This document shows positions 52,601 through 64,000 of a stretch of DNA of 64,000 nucleotides, piece after piece (the first letter of the stretch is position 1; each line of letters starts with the position of its first letter). The stretch is taken from NCBI RefSeq assembly GCF_040054535.1, contig NC_090778.1, forward strand, positions 6,227,001 through 6,291,000, in the 5' to 3' direction. Origin of the DNA: Antennarius striatus. Taxonomy: Eukaryota; Chordata; Actinopteri; Lophiiformes; Antennariidae. Position numbers and translations under genes: made by a program. Below the pieces are notes generated by a model. It saw nothing but the letters and a program-made list of their open reading frames with translations. It made no database searches and was not told where the DNA came from.

Positions 52601-55600
52601 CAGCTTCAACAAGACAAGACAATGATCCTTTTAGCAAAAGAGGCTAGTGGCTCTGGGCAGAATCCCACCAGTGTTCTCTGGGAACTCCAGGACAAAGAGG
52701 GGGACAAACAGAGGACGGAAGGGTCAATAAACTGTGTTGACCTGTCTTCAATGTAAGCTGTGTACGGTTAGTCGGAGCACAGCCTGACGTGACGACATAC
52801 ATGACTGGGCACATTCACGCCACGCTAAACGCTTGGCTGAATTCATATTACAGCAGCGTTAGCGTTTTAGCGGACATCAATATGTTCTTTCACATCCAGT
52901 GCGAATTCACATGACACCATTGAGCAGGCCTTTAGGTTGCAAACTTGTTGCCAGTATGCATATTAGCATGTGCAGCTAACAGGGTTTAAGCTATAAATAT
53001 TAATTATTGTAATTATTTACTCCCATTTTACAGGGTTGTAACTCAGGCTGCTAGAATAAAGTATTATTACTGAAGCTAAAATGACCTTAATCAGACACAC
53101 AGATCCAAAACAAAATAAATATTGATCTGTTTCTGATACTAATATTTATTTTCTTAGACAATACTCAACATATAAATTCTGACACTGATATCAGTGTAAA
53201 CTGCATAGCTGCCAGGATAAAACCTAAACCTTGGTAGACACTGAAACAAAATGCTAACAAATGGAGGTTTAGTGAATACGAAATTGTAAATACAGAATTC
53301 TGGTATTCAGTCACAGCAGGAATGGTATAAAAATACCATACCTGTGTTTCAGCATAACCAAATCTGCAGGAATAAATAATGTTGTCTTGATATGGATGGA
53401 TTATAATGCAAGGAACTGACATAAAAGAAAGTTGGGAAGCTCAGTTTTTGCTGACGGACTGGCATTACCTGTACTCTGTGGATGGAAAAAAGTGATGCCC
53501 TCTGACTCTCTAAAAGCGTAACAATTGACATTGTCATCTGGCACAGCTCATACGCTGTTGTTGGGACTGTGATATTAATAATAAGGCATGAGTTATCTTT
53601 TAAAGTGTCTGATGCTGGCCTATATCTCCTGTTAAGGGGATTCCTCTGGATGCCCGGATTGTACCATCTGCTCCAGCTGCACTCGGGAGTTTAGTGTTGC
53701 GTTGATAGCACAGTGAATTGTGACTCTTAATGAAATTGTGGAGCAATATGTAAGGTCTGATCCGCTTAAGGGGATGTTGAGGTCTGTCCCTGCAGCAGGC
53801 AGGCAAGAGCTGTAGAGTCACAGCGGCAGGAACCTGGCTGGAATCATACTGTATGCAGGGATAAACGCTCATGTCAGGGCACCACTGATTCAATAACGGT
53901 GACTCCCAGGCTCTGTCAGGCTTACATAATTACAACATATTCCTATTAAAGCTTCAGATTTCATTACTGAATTGTCAAGTGATTCATGTTTATCTATTTC
54001 CTGAAAGGCTGAACCCAGTGCTGACGATTAGCAAGTTGGCAGCATGCTTTGATGATTAAGATTTACGTCCAGTGTTGCGTCTATTCATAACAGCAAAGAC
54101 CCCACATGAACTGTTTCTTCCCTTCTTCTGGTTTCATTACAGGCTAGACCTGGGTGTTTTTCTCTGGACGATGCTCTAAATGGCCGTTTCAGAGGACACT
54201 AATGAGGGAAAGTGATAACAGCTCAGTGCACAGTTTAGTGCAAGTAGCTGTATTTCATGTTTAATGTGCTTGTAAAAATGGATTTTGTCTATAAATACAC
54301 ATGTTGGCCTAATTATAGGAGGAGTGGCATCATCTTTGATTTCATCACATGAGACTATTAGACCTAGATCTTTGCAGAAACCTATCAATCCATTTTGTTG
54401 AATAATTTTATTTAAAAGTGATTTTATACTCTTCCACCCTCTTTAGCATGGTTGTGATTTGGATGTTACATGTCCACCACAGAAGTTGTGATGTGCACAT
54501 CTGGGAGGGTCCGAGGTGTCCTTGATGAGATGAAGTTCAAAAATCACTATTGTATAAAACAATATGTGGGAGGAGATGAAGTGCAAACATACTTCAATAT
54601 AAAACAGTTTTGTATTTTGGACATGAACCAAGAATTAAAGAATGAAATCAATACAACTCACAGGTTTGTCGGATAAACATTTGTCAATGGTGTAAATCTG
54701 TGCTGCCAAAATTGTCCCTCCTCCTGCACAACAAATAATCCAACACGTGTTATTTAGGGGGTTAGATTATTGTAAATTAACGGTCTGCTACTCTTGGATG
54801 GATCCAATCTTGCTGATGTCCCATTTCAAGTATTTGTGGAAAGCTAAACTAACTGGCTGTTAGCTGGTGTGTCATATTTACTGAACAAATATGGAAGTGC
54901 ACTTAACCCATGCCATCCAAGGGCAGGTTAATATGCACATTTTCAAAAAAAATTAAATATTGGCTTTTAGCCGAAGGGCTAGTTGCTTTAAATTAACTTG
55001 GGTTGAAACGCAAAATCCTTTTGAACAGTTAACACTTACTAATCTAATCTGTATGTGCTTATAAAACAGCAGCAGATACCAACTTTTGCATGCTGTCACT
55101 GTCACCTGCTTTGATTTGCGACCTGCACTAAACAACAACATGCCTGAGGCACAGCCCATTATCAGATCAGCTCTTAATTCTACATGCATTCATTCAGGTT
55201 GGTCATGCTCTTCAGTCAAGCATGTGGGAGCTGAGCAGTGGTTCTGCTGTCAGCCAGTCATCAAGTGTTGCTGGGGAAGGAGTGTCAGAGCAGTCAGAGA
55301 GTTTCCACACATGACACGCTCAAAGGAGAGCACCAGGCATCTGCTTCGTAACCAGGCATGGTGGGCCAACATCTCCAATTCAACTAAAATAGAGCTCTGC
55401 CTCTTCCTAATCCAAGATGAACAGGTGCTTCTATTTAAAAGAGCAAATCCTCTCCAATCCGCCCAATGGAATTCCAGCCCTCCTCCTCCTCCCCCTCTGC
55501 CTCTCCCACTCTACTGTATTTTTTTCCCCTGTTTTTTTAATGCCTTTCCTGGATTAGCTACAGAAACAAAAGCACAGTGCCTGAACGAGCTATGGAAATC

Positions 55601-56334
55601 TGCATGAGGAAAACCACTTAACAAACCAAAGCTTCCACCACCCTTCCGCTAGACAGCGTGACAAAGTGTTTTACTGGGCATGTCGTTTTCAAATATAACA
55701 GCGAGTAACTTTTATCCAATTCATTAGAACATTTTTTTGTTGATTGTTTCAACTTAAGGAATGATTACTTAAAGTAAAAACCACACTGAAAGCATGTACT
55801 GAGTTTTAGTGTCTGAGATATGTTTAGATGTCAGTAGTTTGGTTCAGTCTTATCAATGTCATTATCTCTGATTTCATCTTAAACAGCCATTTGTTTTCTG
55901 GCTACCTGCCCAGCACCAAGCATCAAAAAACAAAGCAACTAGCTAGTGGATGATGGGGAATAAGCAGCTATAAAGGGACATGTATCACTTCAGGACTTTT
56001 TACTTTTATAGAGTGTTACATTAAGAATTAGCAAAATCACTAAAGACACCATAACTTGGAATTATGTGTCTACGGTGGTTCTCGTAGAATAAAGGCCGAA
56101 ATGTAAATAAGACTGAGTTAACTTGAACACATGTTAAATATTGCATTACATAAACAAGGTAGTCACAGACTGTAACATCCCTTGACACCCCTGAATTCAA
56201 AATCTTACCCTGACCTACTCGCATAGGTCAAAGCACTAGCTTTGATCTATGATCTTACTCAGGCTAGCCTTGTCCCTCGTCTTTCTATCTTATCCGGTTA
56301 ATGGGTGTTGAAGGCTCTGTATGAATATATCTGT

Positions 56335-56336
<2 letters not shown>

Positions 56337-56424
<88 letters not shown>
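56337..56424. repeat. (TG)n microsatellite
   Basis: About 43 TG units. Confidence 0.95.
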
Positions 56425-56425
<1 letters not shown>

Positions 56426-56644
56426 TCAAATCATTCAATTGTGAGGATGGCACCAGGCTGTCTGAGGTCATGAAGGTTCTGTATGGAAATAATCTACTGT
56501 CTGACCATATTTGGAAATGCTTGTGTGACTGTCAGTTTCCTTAGATTCATTTTTGTTTGCAACAGATATGTCATCACTGGGTCCGCGTGATTAATAATGC
56601 TGCATTCTCAGATAATTTTGTGAAACTGTCGACTTGACAGGTTG

Positions 56645-57040
56645 TGTTAATGCCTAGAGGTCATGATGTACCAACTAAAACCGGTGAAAGAACTGGTTAT
56701 AGCAGATATTTCGAGGTTAAACAATAGATTCACCGCCCACAATCCTGCCTTTTCGAGTATAAATGATGTGTTATCCTCTCTTATCTTTGCACTCGTTTGC
56801 ACCGCTGCAGTTCTTGTCTGAAAGTCTCTTGTGCCCAGAATATTCTGTAGTAAAACTTCGAAGGACCGTTCATCATCTCCAGCCTTTATTCGGACCTCTC
56901 ACTACCTGAAATCAAACGAACATGCGGAGGAAGAAGTCGCGCTTTCCTCCATTAATTGGTGACCCAGACGTGATTTCGGACTGAGGTGTTGGTTGACAGA
57001 CAGAACATCGATCGGCCAACAATTGACAAAGGTAAGAGGA
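56645..57040 (+). mobile_element. LTR and leader fragment of a retroelement
   Basis: A possible LTR (about 56645-56951, TG...CA, with TATAAA at 56758-56763) is followed after five bases by TGGTGACCCAGACGTGATTT at 56957. This differs by one base from the complement of a tRNA-Trp 3' end including CCA, i.e. a primer binding site. A leader with a donor-like AAAGGTAAGAG (57028-57038) follows. No gag, pol or env coding sequence remains. It may be from an endogenous retrovirus or another LTR retroelement; the exact LTR ends are uncertain. Confidence 0.5.
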
Positions 57041-57902
57041 CATTTATCCTCCAAATTGATTTTCTGTCTGTTGACTGGCATTAAGGTCCGTTCTCATGTG
57101 TGAATTTGATGAGTCTAAAATCCTGTGGCTGGCTGAACAGTGTTATGTGCTATGAATAAGTGTGGTACCAGAAATACAGCTGAAGAAGGTTCGTGCGTTT
57201 GGGGGTTGTACTAGCGCATTTGAGAAAAATAGAGCTCCTGTGCTCAGAAGTTGTGCTGACACAGTTGCAAGAACAAAAGTTCAACAAAAGTTGAAGGTCA
57301 AGGTCATCATCTCATCTTCATCCCCTTTGCGGACCGAGTAATGTCCTTTTTGTTTCATCTTTCTATCTGAACGATATTTGCGAAAATATTTGGTGGACAA
57401 ACTAATGAACAGACAGACGAACACTGACAATTACAATATATCACCGCTTTGAAGCGGGATGTAATAAAGATAATAAGCAGATTGTTGGCAGAAGGTCCCA
57501 GTTGGTGACGGGAGTAACAAGAGGATTTTTCCTCCAGCTGAGCAGTTAATGAAGGAGAGTATATAGTCACAATTGTTCTGAATGAACTGAGATTTTATCA
57601 GCTCTATCATCCTGCACCATCTGTACTTCTACTCCCTTTGTATGAAGTTGAGTCATTAACAATCTGGGCAGCAAGCAGTTGAAATTTCCTTGATCCTACA
57701 CAAAGGAAATGTCTTAGGAAAGTTCTCTCAGAGTGGAAGACAGAGTAGGGCTTGGAAGGGGGTAGAGAGGGCGGGGGGGGGGGGGTGACACATACATATT
57801 CAAAATTAATATATATATACACACACACACTAGCAGGAACCCTTGGAAATTCTACCATAAGACATTAATATCAGACTTCATACCAAACAACACACTAGCC
57901 AG

Positions 57903-58200
57903 GGGTGGCAGTGGCTCAGTGGTAGAGCGTGCGGTAGAGTGGGTCGTCCTATGATTCAAGATTGGCGGTACGATTCCCGCTCCCACTCAAAAACATCTGG
58001 AGTGTGAGCTGACAGTGGGAGGCGTCAGCTCACCTCCGGAGCACTGCCCCTGAGCAAGGTGCCGTCCCCCTCACAATCTGCTCATTTGGGCGCTGCACAA
58101 AGGGGGCTGCCCACCACTATCACCCCACTTTGCATGCCTACAGGACCCCCTGTGTGTGTGTATGTGTGCTACAGGGGCCTGTACTCACTAATATGTATGC
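57903..58200 (+). mobile_element. tRNA-headed SINE copy
   Basis: Head GTGGCAGTGGCTCAGTGG with TAGAGC (A box), a weakened B box (GGTACGATTCC), then GTGAGCTGACAGTGGGAGGC and GAGCAAGGTGCCGT, shared with the minus-strand copy at 1-302. Confidence 0.75.
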
Positions 58201-58255
58201 ATGTGTTTGAACCACTAACTGGAGTGTGCATTCTTAATTTCCTTTCTGGGATCAA

Positions 58256-58259
58256 ATTA

Positions 58260-58350
<91 letters not shown>
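58256..58350. repeat. Compound (TG)n(TA)n microsatellite
   Basis: A TG tract passes directly into about 35 TA units. Confidence 0.95.
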
Positions 58351-58353
<3 letters not shown>

Positions 58354-58375
58354 TTTTTTTTGATTTATTTTATTT

Positions 58376-58561
<186 letters not shown>

Positions 58562-59260
58562 CACCACACAGCTTCTTGAAAAACTGTGAGGACAATCATG
58601 TGGTGTAAACACCTGGCGTATGTTGACTGACAGAACATTCTGGATCGACTAACTTTGACAGAACCCAAAGCACAGACATAAGTCACCCTTTAAACAGAGG
58701 ATCGTCACGGCAAAAGCAGTGTGGTAACCAAGGCTCTCATGAAAGCGGCTGAGTTTGAGGTCTGCTAATTATACTTCTCCCCTTGGGCTAGAAACCAATT
58801 TGTCTCATTCTCTATACCACAAATTTCCCCTATCACGCTGACAGAGTCTCAGAGAACTGTTTGAAAAGCAGTAATGAAAACAATTTCTTCTAAAAACCAG
58901 CAGGGTCTGGATTCAGCCTTGAAAAGTAAAAGGAGTAATCCCTCCATTCCTATCGCTGAACATGAGTGGAGGAGCCAGAGACATGACAGACACAAATTCT
59001 ATTGCAGCCGTTCAAATGTGTTACGCTGTAAAAGGGGTAATGACCAATCCCTGGGCTGGCCCTGGGAGCCAGCTATTCACATGAGTACAATAAAGACCTT
59101 TCTTAATATGAATTTCTTCAGCCTGTGCAGCCTTGGCTTTTGTTGTGGACATAATGTGCATGGGTAGTGTCTGCAGCATACAAAAAGAGGGACGATGCCT
59201 GAGGTAGGCCCATCTGAGCACAGGACGGTGTCCCAGGCTTCCTTAAAAGCTCTACTTGTT

Positions 59261-60250
59261 GTTACATCCCGCTTCAAAGTGCTGATGCATTGTAATTGAC
59301 AGCCTTTTTGTGTTCGTTCATTCGTTGGTCCTTCCTTAGTCCGAAACTGTTGCAGATAGAAAAATGAAACAAAAAGCAGATCACTTGGGTGGCAAAGGGG
59401 ATGAAACTGAGATGATGACCTTGACATTGAGAAACTGGGTCGAGATCAAATTTCAACTTTTGTTCACAGGAACCGGATGAGATAGAAAGACGAGGGAGAA
59501 GGCCAGTGTGAGCAAGAAACCATAGATCAAAGCTAGTGCTTTGGTCTATGAAAGTAGGTCAGAGCACTAGCTTTGATCTTTGACCTATGCAAGTACAGTC
59601 AACCCTCGGTTTTCGAACATAATCCATTCCCAAAGGCTGTTCGAAAAGCGAGTTGTTCGAAATCCGAAACTATTTTTCCCATTATAATTAATATAAATAA
59701 TTTTAATCCGTTCCAAGTCTAAAAAGCAACTTTTTCTAAGTTTTTTTAAAATACTATTTTACACCATAAACTGCACTATATACTGTTTACCATAAATGAA
59801 AAGGGGTAGAAATAGACACTGTGTTTTATTTTAATAAATGATATCCTATCAAACTTTGAACACGAATGTGCTACCGAGGAAGCATCCCGGGCAGTTCGCT
59901 CGGCTCCCGAGTGAGTCGCGTTCAGGTACGCTTGGCTTCTTTCGGTTTACACCATAAACTGCACTGTATACTGTTTACCATAAATAAAAAAGGGTAGAAA
60001 TAGACACTGTGTTTTATTTTAATAAAAGATATCCTATCGAACTTTGAACACGAATGCGCTACGGAGGAAGCATCCTGGGCATTCAAGTTCGCTCGATTTC
60101 AGAGACGTAAAATTCTCGGATTTTCAGGTCGAAAACCGATTTGGTCGAGAACAGAAGCGTTTGAAAACCGAGGTTTGACTGTAGGTCAGGGTAAAATTTT
60201 GAATTCAGGGGTGTCGCGGGATGTTGCAGTCTGTGATTGCCTTGGTTCTA
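59261..60250 (+). repeat. Dispersed ~390-bp repeat, copy 5, split
   Basis: Outer halves 59261-59595 and 60182-60250 join to one copy (CTATGCAAGTA then GGTCAGGGTAAAATTTTG). A Tigger-like element is inserted exactly at a TA between them. Confidence 0.85.
59596..60181. mobile_element. Tigger/pogo-like MITE with internal duplication
   Basis: The ends are inverted: CAGTCAACCCTCGGTTTTCG at 59596 and its counterpart read from 60181. TA flanks both sides (59594-59595, 60182-60183). Inside, a ~140-bp unit starting ACACCATAAACTGCACT occurs twice (about 59761 and 59950). No transposase. Confidence 0.85.
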
Positions 60251-60383
60251 ATTACCTTTATTCTTGTAAGGGTGAGAAAACCCATAAAAGTGATTCAGGG
60301 GTCACTCTGGTACAATAAAAATATAATTACCATATCTAGAAACAAGACCACTGCTAGCAGCTCTGTGAGGCTATATTGTACAC

Positions 60384-60858
60384 TAGTGGTCCCCAACCTT
60401 TCTTGCTCCACGGACCAGTTTAAAGTCAGACAATACTGTCACAGACTGGCCTATAATATGTAAATACAACAAAATAGAATGGTACAACTAACATAAAAAC
60501 TGGCATTTTGCAGCTTTCTTTTGTGTTGAAGTCGTAGGTTTTTCTTCTTATTGGTCTTTTAGCCTGCGGAATGAAACTTTCCAAAGATGATTGTTTGGTT
60601 TTTTTGTTTGTTTTGCGAACTTAGGAGTTTAAATTTAGTGGTAATGTATTCTGTGTTACCAGTCGGATTAGTCCTTTTAAGAAGGTAATCATGTGACTTA
60701 GGTAAGCGTTTTGTCAATGGTTATAATTAGAGAGAATCCGATAATTTTCCCGAACAAAACATTGTTCAGAATCAGATAATAAAATGGAATAATGTACTGT
60801 GTGGCCTGATACCAACGAACCTATGGACTGATTCCGGCCCGGGGGTTGGGGACCACTG
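60384..60858. mobile_element. hAT-like non-autonomous element
   Basis: Ends AGTGGTCCCCAACC (from 60385) and GGTTGGGGACCACT (to 60857) are inverted copies. The 8-bp flanks TTGTACAC and CTGTACAG (60376-60383, 60859-60866) agree at six positions, fitting a worn hAT duplication. The interior is non-coding. Confidence 0.75.
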
Positions 60859-62902
60859 CTGTACAGGGATAGTTAGAGCTGAATGCAAATAATATATTGG
60901 CATGTTGACAGGTACAATGTTGAACATTCACCATCTTAGTGCCCTCAGCTGCCCTCGAGGTTCTGCAAAAATAATTTTTCTATTTAAATTTTTCACTCCA
61001 AACTCCAGTGGTTCAATTTCTATTTTCTCTCAACGATAATGAATGACAATTATAAATCTGTTCCTCCAATATTCTATATTTCTATTTAGGCAAATGCTCT
61101 AGCCTCTCACCACAAAGTGGTTTAAAAGTAATTAACAAAGAAGATCCAAACAATGATACAAATTTAATCTAATTCTTTCTAATTCATTATGTGATCATTT
61201 GTGATGCTCTCTGGTGTTCAGCACAAGACAAATAGGTCGATAGTCCTCATTAAAACTGTGGATCTCTCAGTTAAAAGAATCATCTGGGAGGGAAAAGTTG
61301 GAACCTTTTAAAGACAAACAGATCCCAGCACCCAGGGGCTGAACAGTCACTCCAAGAGAATGGATCTCATCATGGCTTGGCAGACGTACACTCTAAACAT
61401 TTTGTCCACACTCTTTCTCCTGATGCTGAATCTCATGGATTCAGCATCAGCCTCTGAAAAACCGTCAGGAGATAACAAGCAGAGAGAACAGGAAATGAAC
61501 AGAGCAGTGTGAAGCTCCAGGTGGGATATGAAAGGCTGGTCATAGGGTATCAGGGAGTGTGACAAGGGTTCCCACAGTTCTAAAAAGTGAAGAAAAAACT
61601 AGTGCATTCACTAAATAACACTTTGTCTCAAAAGTATTTGTCTGCCTCACAAAGGACAAAAAAAGTATTCCCTGGAGCAACATCATGCTTTCTCTCAAAA
61701 GGTCACATCCCCATAAAAAAAAAAAAAAATCATGTAAGTACTCTGAGATAACCTTTGTAGACATGTACTGGTGAAGTAACACTGGTGACCAATGCTAAGT
61801 AATGAATCTTCAAAGCAACTGTACCATGATGAATGCATATCTTTCCAAATTGACTTGATACAGTGTGCAACTGACTTCTCCCAGCATGCATGGGTGCCTT
61901 TGTCAGGCAAGCCCGATCCCTGTGGCTCTGCTGCCAGGTCTCAGACTGAACAGCATGGCCATTGTGACGCCTGGATCCGGCCTGACTGGTGTGTCCCATG
62001 ATGCTTCCTCAGCAGGGACAATCACTGAGGTGAAAGTGATTACAGTCGCACCTTGAAACTGAGGAAGTTGAGATATGAGCTGTCACACCGTCCATATTTT
62101 TGTTTGCCATATGAGCAAAATCCAAGATACAAGCCATGCTTCGGGACACCACCACTAATTGGCAGATGGATACAACTTCAGCTGAGACTGAATCTCATTC
62201 TTTCCCATGTCTCGGTGGATGGATGTAAAAGCAGCTGAGACTGGATCTCGCTCTTGGCTGTGGAGCAAAGATTAGCATGCATGTTCTTGTGACTTTTGTG
62301 TTTCTTTTCATATTTTATCATTGTTTATGTAACTTATATATTTATAATTAATAATGCATAGGCAAAGAATGCATGTCTATTGGTTGATAAAAAATAGGTT
62401 TGTTTTTTCATAATTTAGAGGGTTTAGGCCCTTTTGCAAGGCTGGAATGGATTAAAGTGATTTTTGTTATTTTAAATGAGGAAATGTTTAATTTATGAGC
62501 TCATTGAATTGACTAAACTCTCATCTTGAGGTACTACTGTACCAGAACAGCAACAAAAGGGGCGTGTTAGAGTGGTGGTTTTATATCCAGGACATTAAAG
62601 TGAGGAAGATCCCAAAAAGGTTCATCCTCAATTCAAACACACTGAGCTGTTTCACACAACCTAATGAATGGGATGCTTCGGAAACTTTCAATCTTCCTTC
62701 CAAACAGTTCTTCAGGCCAACATTAAATCGTTTAGAGGGACGTGCCAATGAAGGAGAATCTTTCTTCAGTGAGTTAACATCACAACTCAAAGCTATGAAG
62801 TCTTCACCACTACGTTCCAAATCCAGCCATCCCTCAACCTGGCTTTGCTTTCCCCTACTTCACAACAAGCAAAAAGCATTGCAATATAAATGATGAATTA
62901 GT

Positions 62903-62927
62903 GATTCCATCCATCCATCCATCCATC
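62903..62927. repeat. (CCAT)n short tandem repeat
   Basis: Five CCAT units; possibly a LINE tail on the minus strand (GATG)n, but no adjoining LINE sequence is visible. Confidence 0.8.
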
Positions 62928-63328
62928 TTTGTATTAATTTGGTAATCCTAATGCTTAAATTCTGAATGAGGAGTATGAGCTCTTTGCCTTACAAGTTACA
63001 GTATACAGTTAAACCAATTCATTTGAATGGAACAACTCCTTCCTGGGTCGACACACAAGAATTAATCTTATCGGCAGAATTCTTAAAGTGAAATATTACT
63101 TTGCTGAGAAAAGTTTTTGTCTTCATGCCAAATGTAGATGTTAGTAGAACTACATTTTAGCACTGCAAAATTAAAGAAATATGAAAAAATTCTAGCAAAG
63201 TAAGTCAACTTCTGTAGTGTAAAGTGTAAAAATGAAGACGAGATTCAATTCGCATTTAATTTGTGACGGTGGCACACAACCAACTGAAACACAGACTTCA
63301 CAGTGTGTGTCTGATTGCTGGTTCACAG

Positions 63329-63332
63329 AGCG

Positions 63333-63417
<85 letters not shown>
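63329..63417. repeat. (TG)n microsatellite
   Basis: About 40 TG units with CG interruptions at the ends. Flanking frames are artefacts. Confidence 0.95.
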
Positions 63418-63420
<3 letters not shown>

Positions 63421-64000
63421 CGTGCTTGTGTGTGTGTCTTGCCTTTTTTGGACAAAGTATCTCTGCCACTCATGTGACTGCGCGTTGTTGAAACGAAAAT
63501 TTCCTTGATCTGGTTCCACTCTCTGGCTGGACGGTTAAATAAACACAGTTGAAATAACTTTTGAGGCAAAAAAAAAGCTTAAATTAGGTGATTGTTCCTT
63601 GTGTTTACTCCCCCTACATTGTTGTGCTCAGCAGTTTTCTGACAGTTGATGAAAGCTGGGCCGGTGGTGGGGGCTAAGTCTCTTGCTGTCTGCAGAGAAC
63701 ATCAGCAGAGTGGGGTATTAATTGTTCCACTGTCATCCCTGAACTATCAATCATTGAGTGAGAGGATGTAGGGTAACACCGGGAATCCAATCAAAAGGAG
63801 CCCACTTTGTATCCAGTGCATATTGGATCATCATAAAAACTATTTTTGTCTTTAGGATCCTAAGTAGAGCAACACCTTGCACATTATTGCATTTCCTGAC
63901 TGAGAGGAAGACTTCACAGTCAACACAAAGATGATCTCATTAAATAACGACCACAGACAGAGCAAAGCCTGTTTCTCTCCACAAAAACAATGAAGCTTCT

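Larger units (their letters stand above)
56155..57475 (-). repeat. Dispersed ~390-bp repeat, copy 4, split
   Basis: Low part 56155-56300 (AGACTGTAACATCCC to CTTATCCGGTTA) and high part about 57272-57475 (AAAAGTTGAAGGTCAAGGTC to CTTTGAAGCGGGATGTAATA) are the two halves of one minus-strand copy. About 970 bp lies between them, containing a (TG)n tract and an LTR-like fragment. Confidence 0.75.

Noticed and set aside
55086-55607. 173-codon open frame
   Set aside because: No family resemblance, low-complexity Pro/Leu end and no supporting splice sites or repeats; treated as chance.
62564-62893. 109-codon open frame
   Set aside because: No recognisable domain, splice context or repetition; its length is within chance for this AT-rich DNA.

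Overview
The window is vertebrate nuclear DNA, almost certainly from a ray-finned (teleost) fish. It holds four many-exon protein genes with GT-AG introns. The spaces between and inside them are filled with fish-type mobile elements (RTE-like LINEs, Tc1, Tigger/pogo and hAT DNA elements, tRNA-headed SINEs) and long dinucleotide repeats. There are no operons or bacterial features.

Gene layout: dgcr8 (+, start codon 2625, stop 10450), trmt2a (-, start 15746, stop 12555), ranbp1 (+, start 17270, stop 20518) and zdhhc8 (-, stop 24837, exons up to 40330, first exon not found). Exons were joined by hand from splice sites, reading-frame continuity and recall of the human proteins. The three complete genes give in-frame products of 766, 617 and 214 residues. 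This is the gene block of human 22q11.2 (DGCR8, TRMT2A, RANBP1, ZDHHC8). dgcr8 and trmt2a are tail to tail, trmt2a and ranbp1 head to head, and ranbp1 and zdhhc8 tail to tail here. From memory ZDHHC8 points the other way in human.

Region by region: 1-1800 is a SINE, a small TIR element and upstream sequence. 1800-2350 is the dgcr8 promoter and first exon. 2348-12150 is dgcr8, with two hairpins matching mir-3618 (5'UTR) and mir-1306 (coding exon), the Microprocessor self-regulation hairpins known in mammals. 12150-16600 is trmt2a. 16600-17270 is a shared divergent promoter with an E2F-like site. 17270-21510 is ranbp1 and its 3' region. 21585-24836 is an RTE fragment and probable zdhhc8 3'UTR. 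24837-40330 is zdhhc8 exons 2-11, interrupted by LINE, Tc1, Tigger and SINE copies and microsatellites. 40331-64000 has no recognisable exon and is read as a large first intron, rich in microsatellites, nested repeats and one LTR fragment.

No wholly new protein system was seen. The most interesting signals are the conserved DGCR8 hairpins, a GC-AG intron in dgcr8, UG-repeat tracts placed next to zdhhc8 splice sites, two perfect foldback palindromes inside RTE-LINE copies, and a ~390-bp dispersed repeat family with five copies that I cannot name.
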